A DNA stretch of 8,205 nt from Bacteroidales bacterium (lineage in GTDB: Bacteria > Bacteroidota > Bacteroidia > Bacteroidales > VadinHA17). The position numbers and the translations under genes were made by a program. Shown here piece by piece: positions 6,201 through 8,205 of the stretch. Each line of letters begins with the position of its first letter. Positions within the stretch are counted from its first letter, which is position 1. The DNA is taken from assembly GCA_003518245.1 (NCBI GenBank), contig DOZA01000229.1, positions 1 to 8,205 on the forward strand, in the 5' to 3' direction. The notes under the pieces are model-generated. The model did no database searches and was not told the DNA's origin. It was given only the letters and a program-made list of their open reading frames with translations.

Positions 6201-8205
6201 ATGTATAAACTAATTGAAAAAACTATTGACCTCGGTGACGGAAGGTCAATTACATTTGAAACTGGCAAGATGGCCAGGCAGGCGGATGGAGCCGTATTAA
6301 TTAAAATGGGAAATACGATGCTGCTGGCTGCTGTTGTTTCTGCAAAAGAGGCAAAAGAGGATGTCGATTTTATGCCCCTGTCAGTTGATTATAAAGAAAA
6401 ATATGCTTCACTGGGAAGATTCCCCGGAGGATTTATGAAACGTGAAGCAAGACCTTCAGATTATGAAGTACTTATTGCACGGCTGGTAGACAGGGCATTA
6501 CGTCCCCTGTTCCCGGAAGATTATCATGCAGAGACTTTTGTTACAATAAACCTGATATCGGCAGACAAGGATGTAATGCCCGATGCCCTTGCAGGGCTGG
6601 CTGCTTCAGCTGCACTGGCAGTATCTGATATACCCTTTGCAGGGCCTATTTCTGAAGTTAGAGTAGCCCGGATAGATAATAAGTTTTATATAAATCCTAC
6701 AATAAGTCAACTTGAAAATGCAGACCTTGATATCATCGTGGGTGCGACCTATGAGAATATATTAATGGTTGAAGGAGAGATGAATGAAATACCTGAGGAT
6801 GTAATGCTGGAAGCAATTAAATTTGCGCATGACGAGATCAAAAAACATTGCAAGGCACAGATGGAACTTGCCGAGATGGTGGGAGCTACAAAAAAACGTG
6901 AATATTCTCATGAAGAAAATGATGATGATCTGAAGAAAAAGGTATGGGATGAAACATATGATAAACTGTATAAGGTCGTTTCAAAAAAGATAGCCGACAA
7001 ACATCTGCGTGCTGAAGAAATTGAAAAGGTGAAGGAAGAATTCATGTCACAGTATACCGAAGAAGATGAGGTGAATGAATTACTGGTTAATAAATACTTT
7101 CATGTTGTCCATAAGGAAGCTGCTAGAAGGCTTGTACTTGATAAGAAAGTGAGACTGGATGGCAGGAAAACAGATGAGATAAGACCCATATGGTGTGAAA
7201 TTGATACCTTGCCTGCTGCCCATGGTTCAGCTATCTTTACCAGGGGAGAGACTCAATCACTTACTACGGTTACTCTTGGCACCAAACTGGATGAGAAAAC
7301 CATTGATGAAGTTCTTTTCCAGGGAACACAAAAGTTCGTTTTACATTATAATTTCCCTCCTTTTTCAACAGGTGATGCCAGGCCTGCAAGAGGAACCAGC
7401 CGGCGCGAAATAGGTCATGGCAAGCTGTCCCACAGGGCCCTTAAGAATATGATGCCCGATGAAGATAATAACCCTTATGCTATAAGAGTGGTGTCGGATA
7501 TTCTCGAATCAAACGGATCGTCATCAATGGCTACTGTATGTGCAGGAACACTGGCTCTGATGGATTCAGGTATAAAAATAAAAAAACCTGTATCAGGGAT
7601 TGCCATGGGACTTATTACTGATAAAGATAGTGATAAATATGCAATTCTTTCAGATATACTTGGCGATGAGGACCACCTTGGAGATATGGATTTTAAAGTT
7701 ACGGGTACCAGGGATGGTATAACTGCCACCCAGATGGATATCAAGGTTGAAGGCCTGTCATATGATATACTTGCTGAAGCACTTGAGCAGGCACGTAAGG
7801 GAAGATTGCATATCCTGGGTGTAATGGAAGAAACAATCTCAGAACCAAGACCTGACCTGAAGCCTCATGCTCCAAGGATAGAAAAAATTATCGTGCCAAA
7901 AGATATGATAGGTGCAATAATTGGACCTGGTGGTAAAGTAATCCAGGAAATTCAGAGTGAGACCGAAACAACAATTGTAGTTGAAGAGGTTAATGGTATG
8001 GGTGTTGTTGATATTTTTGGAGAGAACCTGGAAGGTATTACAAAGGCACTAAAATGGATAAACAGGATTATTGAAGTGCCTGAAATAGGCAAAACATATA
8101 GGGGAAAGGTAGTTTCTGTCGTCAGTTTTGGAGCTTTCGTAGAAATATTACCGGGCAAGGAAGGGCTTTTACATATCTCTGAAATAGAACGGCCCAAGAT
8201 AAACA
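6201..8205 (+). CDS. pnp: Polynucleotide phosphorylase (3' end beyond window)
   Basis: PNPase is a trimeric phosphorolytic 3'-5' exoribonuclease that degrades mRNA and can also add tails. The frame is open from the ATG to the window edge, giving 668 residues of a family of about 700-740, so only the C-terminal part is missing. Domains in order are a first RNase PH domain (about 1-150) with the RNA-binding loop GGFMKR (76-81, FFRR in E. coli), a helical linker (about 200-300) and the catalytic second RNase PH domain (about 315-540). The latter has SRREIGHG (400-407) and [12 protein letters not shown] (488-499), which holds Asp491, Asp497 and Lys499, matching E. coli D486, D492 and K494. A KH domain follows with GPGG (575-578), then an S1 domain from about 630 that is cut at the edge. 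The gene lies 84 nt after rpsO, behind its terminator. In E. coli, PNPase controls its own mRNA after RNase III cleavage; no such hairpin is visible in the short leader here. Confidence 0.97.
   Translation, partial: MYKLIEKTIDLGDGRSITFETGKMARQADGAVLIKMGNTMLLAAVVSAKEAKEDVDFMPLSVDYKEKYASLGRFPGGFMKREARPSDYEVLIARLVDRALRPLFPEDYHAETFVTINLISADKDVMPDALAGLAASAALAVSDIPFAGPISEVRVARIDNKFYINPTISQLENADLDIIVGATYENILMVEGEMNEIPEDVMLEAIKFAHDEIKKHCKAQMELAEMVGATKKREYSHEENDDDLKKKVWDETYDKLYKVVSKKIADKHLRAEEIEKVKEEFMSQYTEEDEVNELLVNKYFHVVHKEAARRLVLDKKVRLDGRKTDEIRPIWCEIDTLPAAHGSAIFTRGETQSLTTVTLGTKLDEKTIDEVLFQGTQKFVLHYNFPPFSTGDARPARGTSRREIGHGKLSHRALKNMMPDEDNNPYAIRVVSDILESNGSSSMATVCAGTLALMDSGIKIKKPVSGIAMGLITDKDSDKYAILSDILGDEDHLGDMDFKVTGTRDGITATQMDIKVEGLSYDILAEALEQARKGRLHILGVMEETISEPRPDLKPHAPRIEKIIVPKDMIGAIIGPGGKVIQEIQSETETTIVVEEVNGMGVVDIFGENLEGITKALKWINRIIEVPEIGKTYRGKVVSVVSFGAFVEILPGKEGLLHISEIERPKIN

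Noticed and set aside
6429..6446. PNPase RNA-binding loop FMKR in place of E. coli FFRR
   Set aside because: From memory this is the usual form in Bacteroidota PNPases, and the basic residues are kept. It is not an anomaly.
7195..7413. 72-codon open frame inside pnp, + strand
   Set aside because: It is a different frame within the conserved catalytic RNase PH domain of pnp and resembles no known protein; it is a shadow.

Overview
The window reads as housekeeping chromosome from a member of the Bacteroidota, probably near the Bacteroidales/Marinilabiliales. Three things point there: promoters of the phylum-specific type (TTTG about 21 nt upstream of TAnnTTTG), a DUF2851-family protein that I know only from this phylum, and protein variants typical of the group (long-form PurM, PQT/GGQ RF1, class-2 PyrF, 89-residue S15). 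All genes lie on the + strand. I see no insertion sequence, phage gene, CRISPR array, tRNA or rRNA.

Region 1 (4-3103) is a tight run of purM (purine synthesis), prfA (release factor 1) and pyrF (last step of UMP synthesis). The gaps are about 11 nt, so one transcript is likely. The purM frame is complete from end to end but is broken at codon 77 by a single in-frame UAG where relatives have a lysine codon. One base change (AAG to TAG) explains it.

Region 2 (3104-5552) starts with a good Bacteroidota promoter. It drives a DUF2851 protein of unknown function and, 23 nt further on, a two-transmembrane potassium-channel-like protein with a cytoplasmic RCK (TrkA-N/TrkA-C) module. Its selectivity filter is TVGFK rather than TVGYG.

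Region 3 (5553-5846) is a 294-nt non-coding stretch. It holds a tandem pair of 18-bp near-identical partly palindromic repeats at 21-bp spacing, a weak inverted repeat, and the rpsO promoter with a leader of about 50 nt. The leader contains a Shine-Dalgarno-like GGGAGG far from any start codon.

Region 4 (5847-8205) is rpsO (S15), a strong intrinsic terminator, and pnp (polynucleotide phosphorylase), which runs off the right edge. The pnp promoter I infer overlaps the rpsO terminator, so the classical rpsO-pnp pair appears split into two transcription units joined by read-through.

Nothing here looks like a new multi-gene system. The points most worth checking are the purM amber codon (and its position directly upstream of RF1), the tandem operator-like repeats, the rpsO leader, and the DUF2851 protein with nuclease-like and cysteine motifs.
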